DNA of 12,432 nt from Betaproteobacteria bacterium UBA931 (GCA_002293615.1 DBDN01000086.1:43794-56225); one strand, 5' to 3'; counted from the first letter of the stretch, positions 1 to 7,176 are shown. Notes: generated from the sequence alone by a model not told the origin. Program-made: numbers and translations.

Positions 1-744
1 ATTGCCGCATACCGGGCAATCAGGATTTTTGTGGATGCGGATCGTATGCCATCGCGCAGCGAGCGCGTCCATGACCAACAAGCGTCCGACCATGCTCTCC
101 CCGATGCCGCCGAGCAATTTCAACGCTTCACTTGCTTGTAAAGCGCCGATGATGCCGACAGCAGGCGCAAAAACACCCATTGTCGCGCAACGTACATCTT
201 CGATAACCTCGCTTTCGGCAAAAAGACAGTGATAGCAGGGCGATGTGGTCGTACGCGTATCGAAAATGCTGACCTGCCCGTCAAAACGCATAACCGCTCC
301 GGAAACCAGTGGCACTTTTGCGGCGACGCAGGCGCGGTTTACGGCATGGCGAGTCGCATAATTATCACTGCAATCGAGGACAACGCTGGCGTTTTGCACG
401 AGGTCTGTCAGCGAAGGCAAATCAAGCCGCACATCGTGTGTATGAATTTTAATATCGGGGTTGATGGTGTTAAGGCGATGCTTGGCCGCAAGCACTTTAC
501 GTCGGCCGACGTCACCCATTGCGTAGAGTGTCTGCCGTTGTAGATTAGTCAGGTCGACTTCGTCGCAGTCGCATAAAGTTAATGTACCAACACCGGATGA
601 TGCCAGAAATTGCGACGCGGGCGAGCCCAATCCGCCGATACCGACCACGACCGCATGGCCGGCAAGCCAGCGCGCCTGCACTTCGGGACCGACTTGCGGC
701 AGCAGAAGGTGACGGCTGTAACGGAGCATTTGTTGATCGTTCAT
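1..744 (-). CDS. moeB: MoeB/ThiF-family sulfur-carrier adenylyltransferase (3' end cut off)
   Basis: The minus-strand frame opens with ATG at 744-742 and stays open for 248 codons to the window edge, so the stop lies just outside. E1-like enzymes of this family adenylate the C-terminal glycine of a small sulfur carrier (MoaD for molybdopterin, ThiS for thiamine) in the cytoplasm. Visible motifs are RYSRHLLLPQVG at residues 8-19, the nucleotide-binding loop GIGGLGS (35-41), DEVDLTNLQRQ (61-71) with the conserved Arg70, DCSDN (124-128) with the Mg/ATP aspartate, and two zinc CxxC pairs (Cys170/173 and Cys243/246). The last visible residues, CPVCGN, line up with the extreme C-terminus of E. coli MoeB (249 aa as I recall it), so almost nothing is missing. 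Cys186 in RCATMGV sits where ThiF-type enzymes carry a reactive Cys, so the partner (MoaD or ThiS) cannot be decided here. The gene diverges from queA and has no clear Shine-Dalgarno sequence. Confidence 0.9.
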   Translation of the reverse strand, partial: MNDQQMLRYSRHLLLPQVGPEVQARWLAGHAVVVGIGGLGSPASQFLASSGVGTLTLCDCDEVDLTNLQRQTLYAMGDVGRRKVLAAKHRLNTINPDIKIHTHDVRLDLPSLTDLVQNASVVLDCSDNYATRHAVNRACVAAKVPLVSGAVMRFDGQVSIFDTRTTTSPCYHCLFAESEVIEDVRCATMGVFAPAVGIIGALQASEALKLLGGIGESMVGRLLVMDALAARWHTIRIHKNPDCPVCGN

Positions 745-825
745 AGTGATTGGCGAGACGGAAATATCCATCAAAGTTTTGCTGCGCTACAATGCGCTTC
801 CTTATTATCTCGAATTGAGACAGCA
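745..825. promoter_or_regulatory. Divergent moeB/queA intergenic region with a possible queA -10 box
   Basis: This 81-base gap must carry the promoters for both moeB (minus) and queA (plus). On the plus strand TACAAT at 788-793 is a fair -10 hexamer, about 32 bases before the chosen queA start, but no good -35 lies 16-18 bases upstream. Before the queA GTG there is only a GAGA at 817-820. I see no strong hairpin. The promoter call is tentative. Confidence 0.3.
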
Positions 826-1872
826 GTGCCGCATTATACCCGTAGCGATTTTGATTTTGATTTGCCTCAGGAACTGATTGCGCAGTATCCGACGCCGACG
901 CGGACGGAAAGCCGCTTGTTGCAGATTACGCCTGGGCGAACGCCATTGTTTCATGATAAAACTTTCTCGGATCTTCTGGCGCTGGTTAATTCGAATGATC
1001 TCTTGGTGTTTAATGATACACGAGTGATCAAAGCACGTTTTTTTGGGCGTAAAACAAGCGGTGGGCGTGTGGAGTTGCTTATTGAACGTATTGTCGGCGA
1101 TCACGAAGCGCTGGCACAGCTTCGGGCATCGCATGCGCCTGTCATCGATACAACGATTACGCCGGAAAGCGATGGAAATGTTCAGCTTGTGGTGCTGGGG
1201 CGGGAGAATCGTTTTTTCCGGCTACGCTTTGACGGTGTTGATAATATTGTTTCCTGGCTGGACAAAATCGGCCAAATGCCATTGCCGCCCTATATCAAAC
1301 GATCGGCGAAAGGCTTTGATGAATCGCGGTATCAGACGGTTTATGCGCGGGTTCCCGGTGCGGTCGCGGCGCCGACCGCGGGGCTCCATTTTGACCGGCC
1401 GTTTTTGGATCGGTTGCGCGATCAAGGCGTCGGCTTGGCGTATGTGACGCTGCATGTCGGCGCCGGAACATTTCAGCCGGTGCAGGTTGAGGATTTGCGC
1501 GAACATGTGATGCATCGAGAAAGCTTCGATATTCCGCAGGTAACGATCGATGCTGTGGCCGAAACACGGCGGCGCGGTGGCCGTATTGTTGCGGTGGGGA
1601 CTACAAGTTTACGAGCTTTGGAGGCAGCATCTGATGAAAGTGGTCACTTACGTTCGGGGTGGGCGGAAACGGCACTGTTTATCACGCCCGGCTATCGGTT
1701 TAAAACGGCAGATTGCCTGATCACGAATTTTCATTTGCCCGGCTCCACGTTATTGATGCTGGTTTCGGCATTCTCAGGGTATGAAACGATTCGTTCGGCG
1801 TATGCGCACGCGGTAAAAGCGCGTTATCGTTTTTTCAGCTATGGTGATGCGATGTTATTGGAGCGGTCATGA
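826..1872 (+). CDS. queA: S-adenosylmethionine:tRNA ribosyltransferase-isomerase QueA
   Basis: QueA transfers and rearranges the ribosyl part of S-adenosylmethionine onto 7-aminomethyl-7-deazaguanine in tRNA, giving epoxyqueuosine, the step after Tgt. The reading frame is open from much further upstream, but family similarity begins at SDFDFDLPQELIAQYP, so I choose GTG 826, giving 348 aa, normal for the family. Hallmarks in order: VFNDTRVIKAR (61-71), MPLPPYI (151-157), PGAVAAPTAGLHF (177-189), LHVGAGTFQPV (209-219), VGTTSLRALE (257-266), TNFHLPGSTLLMLVSAF (300-316) and YRFFSYGDAM (334-343). A weak GAGA lies five bases before the GTG, and no ATG falls in the right place. The end overlaps tgt by four bases (ATGA), which suggests coupled translation. 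The product call is secure; the exact start is less so. Confidence 0.95.
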   Translation: MPHYTRSDFDFDLPQELIAQYPTPTRTESRLLQITPGRTPLFHDKTFSDLLALVNSNDLLVFNDTRVIKARFFGRKTSGGRVELLIERIVGDHEALAQLRASHAPVIDTTITPESDGNVQLVVLGRENRFFRLRFDGVDNIVSWLDKIGQMPLPPYIKRSAKGFDESRYQTVYARVPGAVAAPTAGLHFDRPFLDRLRDQGVGLAYVTLHVGAGTFQPVQVEDLREHVMHRESFDIPQVTIDAVAETRRRGGRIVAVGTTSLRALEAASDESGHLRSGWAETALFITPGYRFKTADCLITNFHLPGSTLLMLVSAFSGYETIRSAYAHAVKARYRFFSYGDAMLLERS

Positions 1873-2987
1873 GTCTTTCTTTTGAAGTTTTGTCCCGAAG
1901 CGGCACGGCGCGGCGTGGGCGCATACGGTTGACGCATGGCATTGTCGAAACGCCGATATTCATGCCGGTCGGGACGTACGGTGCAGTCAAGGCGATGACG
2001 CCCGATGAGTTGCTGGAAAATGGTGCACAGATTATTTTGGGGAATACATTCCATCTTTGGCTGCGTCCTGGTATGGAAGTGATTTCGGCGCATCACGGCC
2101 TGCATCGCTTCATGAACTGGCCCAAACCGATATTGACAGATTCCGGCGGTTTTCAGGTATTTAGCTTGGGCGCGTTGCGTAAAATACGCGAAGACGGGGT
2201 GATGTTTTCATCGCCGGTTAATGGCGATAAGCTGTTGTTGACGCCGGAGACGTCGATGGCGGTTCAAACTGCGCTCGATTCTGATATTGTCATGGCGTTT
2301 GATGAGTGTACGCCTTATCCGGCGACACGCGACGAAGCGGCTGATTCGATGGCGTTGTCCATGCGTTGGGCGCAGCGGTCAAAAGACGAATTTATTGCGC
2401 TGAATAATCGCAATGCGTTGTTCGGCATTGTGCAAGGCGGGATGTACGAGGATTTGCGCGAAGAGTCGATTCAGACGCTGGCTGAAGCGGGTTTTCACGG
2501 CTATGCCATCGGCGGATTATCTGTTGGCGAACCGAAAGAGGAAATGCTGCGGCTCTTAAATTATGTGGCGCCTCGCCTGCCTAATGATAAGCCACGCTAC
2601 TTGATGGGCGTCGGGACGCCGGAGGATTTGGTTGCCGGTGTAGCAGCGGGTATTGATATGTTCGACTGCGTCATGCCGACACGTCACGCCCGCAATGGTT
2701 GGCTGTTTACCCGTTTCGGCGATATTAAAATCCGTAATGCTCGTTATCGTTTTGATACAATGCCGATTGACGAAACCTGCACATGCATGACCTGTCGTCA
2801 CTATACGCGCAGTTATCTGCATCATTTGCAGAAGGTCAATGAAATCCTTGGGGCGCGTTTGGCGACGATACACAATCTGCACTACTATCTCGACTTGATG
2901 CAGCGAATGCGTGATGCGATTGCTGCAGACGGCTTTTCTGCATTTGTGGCGCAATTTCAGCGTGAGCGAGCGATGTTGGCACAGTAA
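1869..2987 (+). CDS. tgt: Queuine tRNA-ribosyltransferase (tRNA-guanine transglycosylase)
   Basis: Tgt exchanges guanine 34 for preQ1 in the anticodon of tRNAs with GUN anticodons, the first tRNA-bound step of queuosine synthesis. The 372-aa TIM-barrel protein is full length. Visible are TDSGGFQVFSL (90-100) with the general acid/base Asp91, GIVQGG (186-191), YAIGGLSVGE (212-221), DMFDCVMPTRHARNG (263-277) with the nucleophile Asp266, and the zinc site Cys304, Cys306, Cys309 and His335 (the CTCMTC segment followed by TIHNLHYY). These are all the residues required for catalysis and zinc binding in known bacterial Tgt. A GGAG at 1860-1863, inside the end of queA, sits five bases before the ATG, and the two genes overlap by four bases. 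No yajC-secD-secF follows, although those genes often do in proteobacteria. Confidence 0.98.
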   Translation: MSLSFEVLSRSGTARRGRIRLTHGIVETPIFMPVGTYGAVKAMTPDELLENGAQIILGNTFHLWLRPGMEVISAHHGLHRFMNWPKPILTDSGGFQVFSLGALRKIREDGVMFSSPVNGDKLLLTPETSMAVQTALDSDIVMAFDECTPYPATRDEAADSMALSMRWAQRSKDEFIALNNRNALFGIVQGGMYEDLREESIQTLAEAGFHGYAIGGLSVGEPKEEMLRLLNYVAPRLPNDKPRYLMGVGTPEDLVAGVAAGIDMFDCVMPTRHARNGWLFTRFGDIKIRNARYRFDTMPIDETCTCMTCRHYTRSYLHHLQKVNEILGARLATIHNLHYYLDLMQRMRDAIAADGFSAFVAQFQRERAMLAQ

Positions 2988-3244
2988 GCTTTTCTTTTAC
3001 GGTACAGGCATGCCCACTTTTGTCATGGCGGTCAGTTGCTTACCAATGTGCTTGGGTAAGCCTGTATCTGCAATACGACACAGTACCGGTAAAACGCATA
3101 AAATTTTTGCAAAAGTCTTGCATGCGCTCCTGATCACATGTTCCAATGTAATCGTTGTGGCGGCTTGTATTACAACAGGCGTTCCACAGTGTTTTAGTGG
3201 CGCATAAAAAGCGTGTTTTTATGAAATTCTTCTGGAGAATCCTT
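2988..3244. other. Structured tgt-ompW intergenic region
   Basis: These 257 bases have no credible gene. TACAGGC at 3003-3009 is the perfect inverse of GCCTGTA at 3060-3066, and inside that pair CTTACC (3039-3044) is the inverse of GGTAAG (3055-3060), so the transcript after tgt could fold. No T-run follows, so this is not an obvious terminator. Nearer ompW, TTGTATTACAA (3165-3175) is a perfect odd-centred palindrome, and TGTAAT (3147-3152) is the inverse of ATTACA (3169-3174), an operator-like arrangement. A possible weak ompW -10 is TAAAAA at 3205-3210, with no good -35. Which regulator, if any, binds here cannot be told from the sequence. Confidence 0.4.
3234..3237 (+). promoter_or_regulatory. 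Shine-Dalgarno sequence fixing the ompW start
   Basis: GGAG lies seven bases before ATG 3245. A second in-frame ATG at 3221 would add eight residues (MKFFWRIL) but has no ribosome binding site in the A/T-rich bases before it. This site therefore favours the downstream start, which also gives a compact, ordinary signal peptide. Confidence 0.7.
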
Positions 3245-3865
3245 ATGAAAGTATTGGTCTCAGCAGTTGCAATGGCGGTTGCTTTTACCGTGGCCGGTGC
3301 GGCGCAAGCGCAGTCGCCTGATTCAAAATTTGTCGTGAAGCTCGGTATTGCCAATGTTGTGCCGAAATCGGACAACGGTACGCTGGCTAATGGCGCATTT
3401 AAGACGGATATTGGTTCCAGTGCTCGCCCGTCGATCACTTTTGAATACATGATTACGCCAAACATCGGCGTTGAAGTATTGGGCGCATGGCCGTTTCGCA
3501 ATGAGGTCAAACTCAACGGTGCTGAATCGGCAGACGTCAGTGTATTACCGCCGACAGTTAGCCTGCAGTACCATTTCCTCCCGGAAAGAACCGTTTCTCC
3601 ATTTGTGGGCGTTGGTGTGAACTATACGTTCATCTATGATGAAAAGGAAAAGGGACCAATCGCCGGTAACGATCTTGATGTTAAGAACTCGTGGGGTTTT
3701 GCGGCACACTTCGGTGTTGATATTAATTTCAATAAAAATTGGGTTGCTACGGTTGATGGTCGCTGGATTCAAATGAGACCCGATGTCGAAGTTGGCGGCG
3801 CCAAAATCGGTGAGGCGAAAATCGACCCATGGGTATGGGGCGCATCGCTTGGCTACAGATTCTAA
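3245..3865 (+). CDS. ompW: OmpW family outer membrane protein
   Basis: The product is a 206-aa precursor of a small eight-stranded outer-membrane beta-barrel. OmpW proteins form narrow hydrophobic channels and are often tied to stress, oxygen or osmotic responses. The N-terminus is a typical Sec signal peptide: a basic start (MKVL), a hydrophobic core, and AQAQ with likely cleavage after the second Ala. The mature part shows the family pattern: FVVKLGIANVVP, then TFEYMITPNIGVEVLGAWPF, then LPPTVSLQYHF, FVGVGVNYT, a WGFAAHFGVD strand, DPWVWGASLGYRF at the end, and the terminal Phe recognised by the BAM complex. ATG 3245 is preferred because of its GGAG. The gene probably stands alone, since it has its own upstream region and a strong terminator 30 bases after the stop. 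The transported substrate cannot be read from the sequence. Confidence 0.93.
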   Translation: MKVLVSAVAMAVAFTVAGAAQAQSPDSKFVVKLGIANVVPKSDNGTLANGAFKTDIGSSARPSITFEYMITPNIGVEVLGAWPFRNEVKLNGAESADVSVLPPTVSLQYHFLPERTVSPFVGVGVNYTFIYDEKEKGPIAGNDLDVKNSWGFAAHFGVDINFNKNWVATVDGRWIQMRPDVEVGGAKIGEAKIDPWVWGASLGYRF

Positions 3866-3895
3866 TATTTATTTTTGTTCATCGATCACTTTAAC

Positions 3896-3925
3896 AATAC
3901 CCCGTCTGATGGCGGGGTATTTTTT
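3896..3925 (+). terminator. Intrinsic terminator of ompW
   Basis: A perfect nine-base-pair stem (AATACCCCG at 3896-3904 with CGGGGTATT at 3913-3921) and an eight-base loop are followed directly by a run of T to 3925. It begins 30 bases after the ompW stop. Read on the minus strand the tail is poor (ATTGTT), so it probably acts on ompW only. Confidence 0.92.
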
Positions 3926-4025
3926 ATGAGCTGTGCTTTGTGATGAAATTCTGCGGGCTGCGTTTTTATTCCGACAACCCGTCTTCGTTTTTCAAGGGCG
4001 GGGCGTTGATTGTAAGCCATATTGC

Positions 4026-4089
4026 CAGTCATATGGTCTGACTGAAAGTATGATTGCTTGTGTTGAATGGCGACTGAAAATATGACTGC
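4026..4089. repeat. Three copies of a short CAGTCATA-type motif, one inverted
   Basis: GACTGAAAGTATGATTGC (4040-4057) and GACTGAAAATATGACTGC (4072-4089) are direct repeats 32 bases apart, identical at 16 of 18 positions. A third, looser copy lies in the opposite orientation at 4026-4042: CAGTCATAT at 4026-4034 is the exact inverse of ATATGACTG at 4080-4088. CAGTCA (4026-4031) is also the inverse of TGACTG (4039-4044). The cluster lies between the ompW terminator and the 3' end of the minus-strand gene at 4098, so it is downstream of both. It could be a protein-binding site, a folded RNA 3' end, or the remnant of a repeat element. No function is evident. Confidence 0.5.
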
Positions 4090-4097
4090 TCCGGCCA

Positions 4098-4496
4098 TTA
4101 AAGACGGGTCAGAAGATAAACAACGGATAATAGCAATACAAAAATAATCAGAACAAGAATACGGCGTTGTCGCACCTGGCTTTGTCGCAGACGCTCCACA
4201 GCGCGAATAAGATCGTTATTCTGTTGCGTCAGATGACGCATAAGGTCGGCGGTATCCTGAAAGTCACGGTGCAATGCCTGAATTTCGCCGCGGTGTTCGC
4301 GGATCAGCTTTTCCATTTGCCTGAGTTGTTCCGATTCGTTGCCGTCGGTAAACATTTCGTCGGGAATATCGGCGGGCGCTTTATCTTTGCGCGTACGCAA
4401 AAAAAGATTTTGTGCGCCCTCTACAAGCTTCGGCGCATTCTCGATGACCTGCTTCCAGGGAATTGCGGTGATAACGATTTGCCAAGGAAAAGCCAT
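4098..4496 (-). CDS. Tail-anchored coiled-coil protein of unknown function
   Basis: I do not recognise a named family for this 132-aa protein, though its start (MAFPWQIVITAIPWKQVIENAP) resembles small conserved hypothetical proteins I associate with beta- and gammaproteobacteria. Residues 1-35 are partly hydrophobic and helical. Residues about 50-110 are rich in Glu, Gln, Arg and Leu with heptad-like spacing (QLRQMEKLIREHRGEIQALH, then LMRHLTQQNNDLIRAVERLR), which predicts a coiled coil. Residues about 113-129 are a single strongly hydrophobic segment (LVLIIFVLLLSVVYLL) flanked by basic residues (RQRR before, TRL after). That pattern suggests an inner-membrane tail anchor with the coiled coil in the cytoplasm. 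AGGA sits 6 bases before the ATG, supporting the start. The gene is divergent from ridA-recG. The protein looks real; its role is unknown. Confidence 0.75.
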   Translation of the reverse strand: MAFPWQIVITAIPWKQVIENAPKLVEGAQNLFLRTRKDKAPADIPDEMFTDGNESEQLRQMEKLIREHRGEIQALHRDFQDTADLMRHLTQQNNDLIRAVERLRQSQVRQRRILVLIIFVLLLSVVYLLTRL

Positions 4497-4530
4497 AAGA
4501 ATCCTGACTACAACAGAATGAACAGGAAGG

Positions 4531-4536
4531 TATAAT
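4531..4536 (+). promoter_or_regulatory. Perfect -10 hexamer TATAAT upstream of ridA
   Basis: TATAAT is an exact sigma-70 -10 box located 108 bases before the ridA ATG. The -35 region is poor: CTGACT at 4504-4509 would give a 21-base spacer, and ACTACA at 4507-4512 an 18-base spacer with only three matches. If used, it gives ridA a leader of about 100 bases. A second possible ridA promoter is TTCCAA (4591-4596) with TAAAAT (4615-4620), spacer 18. The same TATAAT overlaps the ATG of a small open frame, so one of the two readings may be chance. Confidence 0.4.
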
Positions 4537-4672
4537 GCCTGAAAAAAAATTACAAGGCAAAGATGTCGCTATTGCCCGGCGGGGTTCATTTTCCAACGCT
4601 TCTGTAAGTACTGATAAAATCCTGATTTATTTGAGGGGCGATAATGAACAAGAAAGTCATTCACAGCAATGA
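4535..4672 (+). CDS. Possible 45-residue leader peptide upstream of and overlapping ridA
   Basis: ATG 4535 is preceded by AGGAAGG (4524-4530) and opens a 45-codon frame starting MPEKKLQGKDVAIARRG and ending at TGA 4670-4672. It overlaps the first 29 bases of ridA in another frame. The peptide is polar and basic at its start, with no signal peptide, membrane segment or run of one amino acid that would suggest attenuation. I know no homologue. The good ribosome binding site is the only positive evidence, and the ATG also forms part of a TATAAT box, so this may well be chance. Confidence 0.2.
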   Translation: MPEKKLQGKDVAIARRGSFSNASVSTDKILIYLRGDNEQESHSQQ

Positions 4673-5027
4673 TGCGCCTGCCGCGCTGGGGCCTTATTCG
4701 CAAGCGATTGCAGTCGGTAATACGGTATACCTTTCGGGACAACTGGGCGTTGATCCGATAACCGGTACGCTGGCAAATGGTATTGATGCGCAGACGCATC
4801 AGGCGTTCAAAAATTTACGGGCGGTGGCAAAAGCGGCGGGCGGTGGCCTTGATGGTTTCGTCAAACTGACCATTTTGCTGGTTGATCTTAATGATTTTGC
4901 GCAAGTCAATGAAATCATGACGGGCTATTTCAAAGAACCTTATCCGGCGCGCGCGACGTATCAGGTCGCGGCGTTGCCTAAGGAAGCGGCAATAGAAATC
5001 GAGGCGATTCTTTTTTTGGATATATAG
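4644..5027 (+). CDS. ridA: RidA family reactive enamine/imine deaminase
   Basis: RidA (YjgF/YER057c/UK114) proteins are cytoplasmic trimers that hydrolyse reactive 2-aminoacrylate and related enamines released by PLP enzymes such as threonine dehydratase. The 127-aa product is full length. It shows the N-terminal APAALGPYSQAI block (11-22), VYLSGQLGVDP (28-38), and the family signature starting at PARATYQVAALPK (101-113) and closing with IEIEAI. Arg103, which holds the substrate carboxylate, and Glu120 are present. The usual Gly after the PK of the signature is Glu114 here, a mild change. A strong GAGGGG at 4633-4638 lies five bases before the ATG. recG follows after 28 bases, probably in the same transcript. 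In many proteobacteria this pair follows spoT, which is absent here. Confidence 0.96.
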   Translation: MNKKVIHSNDAPAALGPYSQAIAVGNTVYLSGQLGVDPITGTLANGIDAQTHQAFKNLRAVAKAAGGGLDGFVKLTILLVDLNDFAQVNEIMTGYFKEPYPARATYQVAALPKEAAIEIEAILFLDI

Positions 5028-5055
5028 TGCAACCATGGACTGCGATTAATTCGCT

Positions 5056-7176
5056 ATGGCAAAAAAAGAAACGAAGAATAAACAGGCAACGTCGAAAAAA
5101 ACGACATTGGCGATGCGGTTTGCTCGTCTGGGTATTCATCGTGACGATGATTTGATCCTGCATTTACCTTTGCGGTATGAAGATTACACCAAGTTGACGC
5201 CATTGGCGCAGCTGCAGGCGGGGATAACGGTATGCAGCGAAGGTGTTGTCGTGCATAGCGAAATACAATACCGGCCGCGCCGGCAATGGGTGTGTGTCAT
5301 AGAAGATGGCGCTTCGATATTAACGCTGCGTTTTTTCACTTTTTATCCAAGTCAGCAAAAGGCATTGGCGCCTGGCAAGCGTATCCGCGTTTTCGGTGCA
5401 GTGCGGGAGGGCCATTATGGTTTGGAAATCGTGCATCCGAAAACGATGGTTGTGCACGAAAATACTGAATTGTCGGAAAGGTTAACGCCTGTTTATCCAA
5501 CGACATCAGGTTTAACACAAGAAGCGCTCACGCGCCATATTCATCGTGCGCTGAATAATGCAACGTTATTATACGATCTGCTGCCGGAAGATCTGCGCAT
5601 ACAGGAGCAGCTTTGGCCTTGGGCGCGCACGATTCGCTTTTTGCATCAGCCACCACGCTTAACCGGACAGGAACTCGATGCGTTGACCGAACGCAATCAC
5701 CCTACCTGGCGGCGTATTAAATTTGATGAGCTTTTGGCGCAACAATTATCGCTTAAGCGATATCGAAAACAGCGGGCGCTACGTAAGGCGACGCTGTTAT
5801 CCGGCAGGGGTTCATTGACATCGGCGCTACTCAAGAAACTATCGTTTACTTTGACCGATGCGCAACAAAGGGTTTGGCGTGAAATTGAAAATGATCTGGC
5901 ACAACCTGTTCCGATGCATCGCTTGCTTCAGGGCGATGTTGGCTCTGGAAAAACGGTAATCGCGGTACTTGCGGCATTACGCGCCGTTGAACATGGCAAA
6001 CAGACGGTATTGATGGCGCCGACGGAAATACTTGCTGAGCAGCATTATCGGAAACTGTCGGCATGGCTTGCCGATATGCCGATTCAACTGGTCTGGTTAT
6101 CTGGCGGTATGTCGGGCGTTACACACCGGCAGGCACTAAAGGCAATGGCGGACGGTACGCCATTGCTGGCGGTGGGAACACACGCGCTTTTCCAGCGGGA
6201 TGTAGCGTTGCCTCATCTGGTGCTGGCGATTGTCGATGAACAACATCGTTTCGGTGTTGCTCAAAGGTTGGCGTTACGTGATAAAAAGCACAAAACCAAA
6301 GGCAATGATGATGACGAAGTGCATCAACTGATGATGAGCGCGACACCGATACCGCGTACGCTGGCGATGAGTTTTTATGCCGACCTTGATGTTTCTGTGA
6401 TCGATCAATTGCCGCCGGGGCGAACGCCTGTGGTAACGCGTTTAGTCAACCAACAGAGACGCGAAGAAATCATTGCGCATGTCGGTAAGCGTTGCGCCGA
6501 GGGCGCGCAGACATATTGGGTATGCCCGTTGGTCGAGGAGTCGGAAAAGCTGGATTTACTTGCCGCGCACACCTTGTATGAAGAGCTACGCGAAACTTTT
6601 TCCGGGAGTAATCAATATCAGGACGAGACATTTCCCCAATTAACGGTCGGCCTTCTTCATGGCCGGATGAAAAGCGCCGAAAAAACGGAAATTATGGAAG
6701 CGTTTATTCGCGGCGAGATTCAGATATTGGTTTCAACCACGGTGATTGAAGTCGGTGTTGATGTGGCCAACGCGACAACGATGGTGGTTGAGCACGCGGA
6801 ACGCTTTGGCTTGGCGCAATTACATCAGTTACGCGGGCGGGTCGGGCGCAGCGAGCGGGAAAGTCAGTGTATTTTGCTTTTTGAAGTGCCGCTTGGCGAA
6901 ACAGCGAAAGCGCGGCTCAAAGCAATTTATGAGAGCAATGACGGATTTGCGATTGCCCAAGAGGATTTACGTATTCGCGGCCCGGGCGAATTGCTCGGTG
7001 CCCGCCAGTCCGGCACCCCGCTTTTGCGTTTTGCCGATCTGGATCATGATGAAAATATTCTTGAGCGTGCCAGCGCTGTTGCCAATCAAATTTTGGGATT
7101 ACCGGAAGGTGAAACGATTGCCGAAAAAATCATCAACCGATGGCTGGGTGATAAAGTGGAGTTTTTTAAAGCGTAG
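5056..7176 (+). CDS. recG: ATP-dependent DNA helicase RecG
   Basis: RecG is a superfamily 2 translocase that remodels stalled replication forks and branch-migrates Holliday junctions. The 706-aa product is full length. Residues 1-25 are a Lys-rich extension. An N-terminal wedge/OB domain follows (about 50-150, including GRIRVFGAVREGHYGLEIVHP-like residues around 107-128). The helicase core has Walker A GDVGSGKT (293-300), APTEILAEQH (321-330), the DEQH box (394-397), SATPIPRT (428-435), LLHGRMKS (533-540), the TTVIEVGVDV block (561-570) and motif VI QLRGRVGRS (591-599). The C-terminal part has EDLRIRGPGELLGARQSG (636-653), which covers the TRG region. A charged insert KKHKTKGNDDD (410-420) follows the DEQH strand. 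No Shine-Dalgarno sequence is visible before ATG 5056, so coupling to ridA translation is possible. It converges with the phosphomannomutase gene. Confidence 0.97.
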   Translation: MAKKETKNKQATSKKTTLAMRFARLGIHRDDDLILHLPLRYEDYTKLTPLAQLQAGITVCSEGVVVHSEIQYRPRRQWVCVIEDGASILTLRFFTFYPSQQKALAPGKRIRVFGAVREGHYGLEIVHPKTMVVHENTELSERLTPVYPTTSGLTQEALTRHIHRALNNATLLYDLLPEDLRIQEQLWPWARTIRFLHQPPRLTGQELDALTERNHPTWRRIKFDELLAQQLSLKRYRKQRALRKATLLSGRGSLTSALLKKLSFTLTDAQQRVWREIENDLAQPVPMHRLLQGDVGSGKTVIAVLAALRAVEHGKQTVLMAPTEILAEQHYRKLSAWLADMPIQLVWLSGGMSGVTHRQALKAMADGTPLLAVGTHALFQRDVALPHLVLAIVDEQHRFGVAQRLALRDKKHKTKGNDDDEVHQLMMSATPIPRTLAMSFYADLDVSVIDQLPPGRTPVVTRLVNQQRREEIIAHVGKRCAEGAQTYWVCPLVEESEKLDLLAAHTLYEELRETFSGSNQYQDETFPQLTVGLLHGRMKSAEKTEIMEAFIRGEIQILVSTTVIEVGVDVANATTMVVEHAERFGLAQLHQLRGRVGRSERESQCILLFEVPLGETAKARLKAIYESNDGFAIAQEDLRIRGPGELLGARQSGTPLLRFADLDHDENILERASAVANQILGLPEGETIAEKIINRWLGDKVEFFKA

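Noticed and set aside
610..825. In-frame 72-codon extension of queA
   Set aside because: It overlaps the 5' end of the divergent moeB gene and has no similarity to QueA, which begins at SDFDFDLPQE just after GTG 826.
2556..2954. Minus-strand frame of 132 codons inside tgt
   Set aside because: It is antisense to the conserved zinc-site half of tgt, with His- and Arg-rich shadow composition and no recognisable domain.
3001..3066. Intrinsic terminator or small structured RNA after tgt
   Set aside because: The inverted repeats are real, but there is no T-run after them and they match no RNA family I know, so I list them only as structure.
3886..4098. Minus-strand frame of 70 codons whose ATG overlaps the stop of the 4098-4496 gene (TAATG)
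   Set aside because: The overlap resembles coupling, but there is no ribosome binding site, the peptide is without recognisable features, and the frame runs through the repeat cluster and the ompW terminator.
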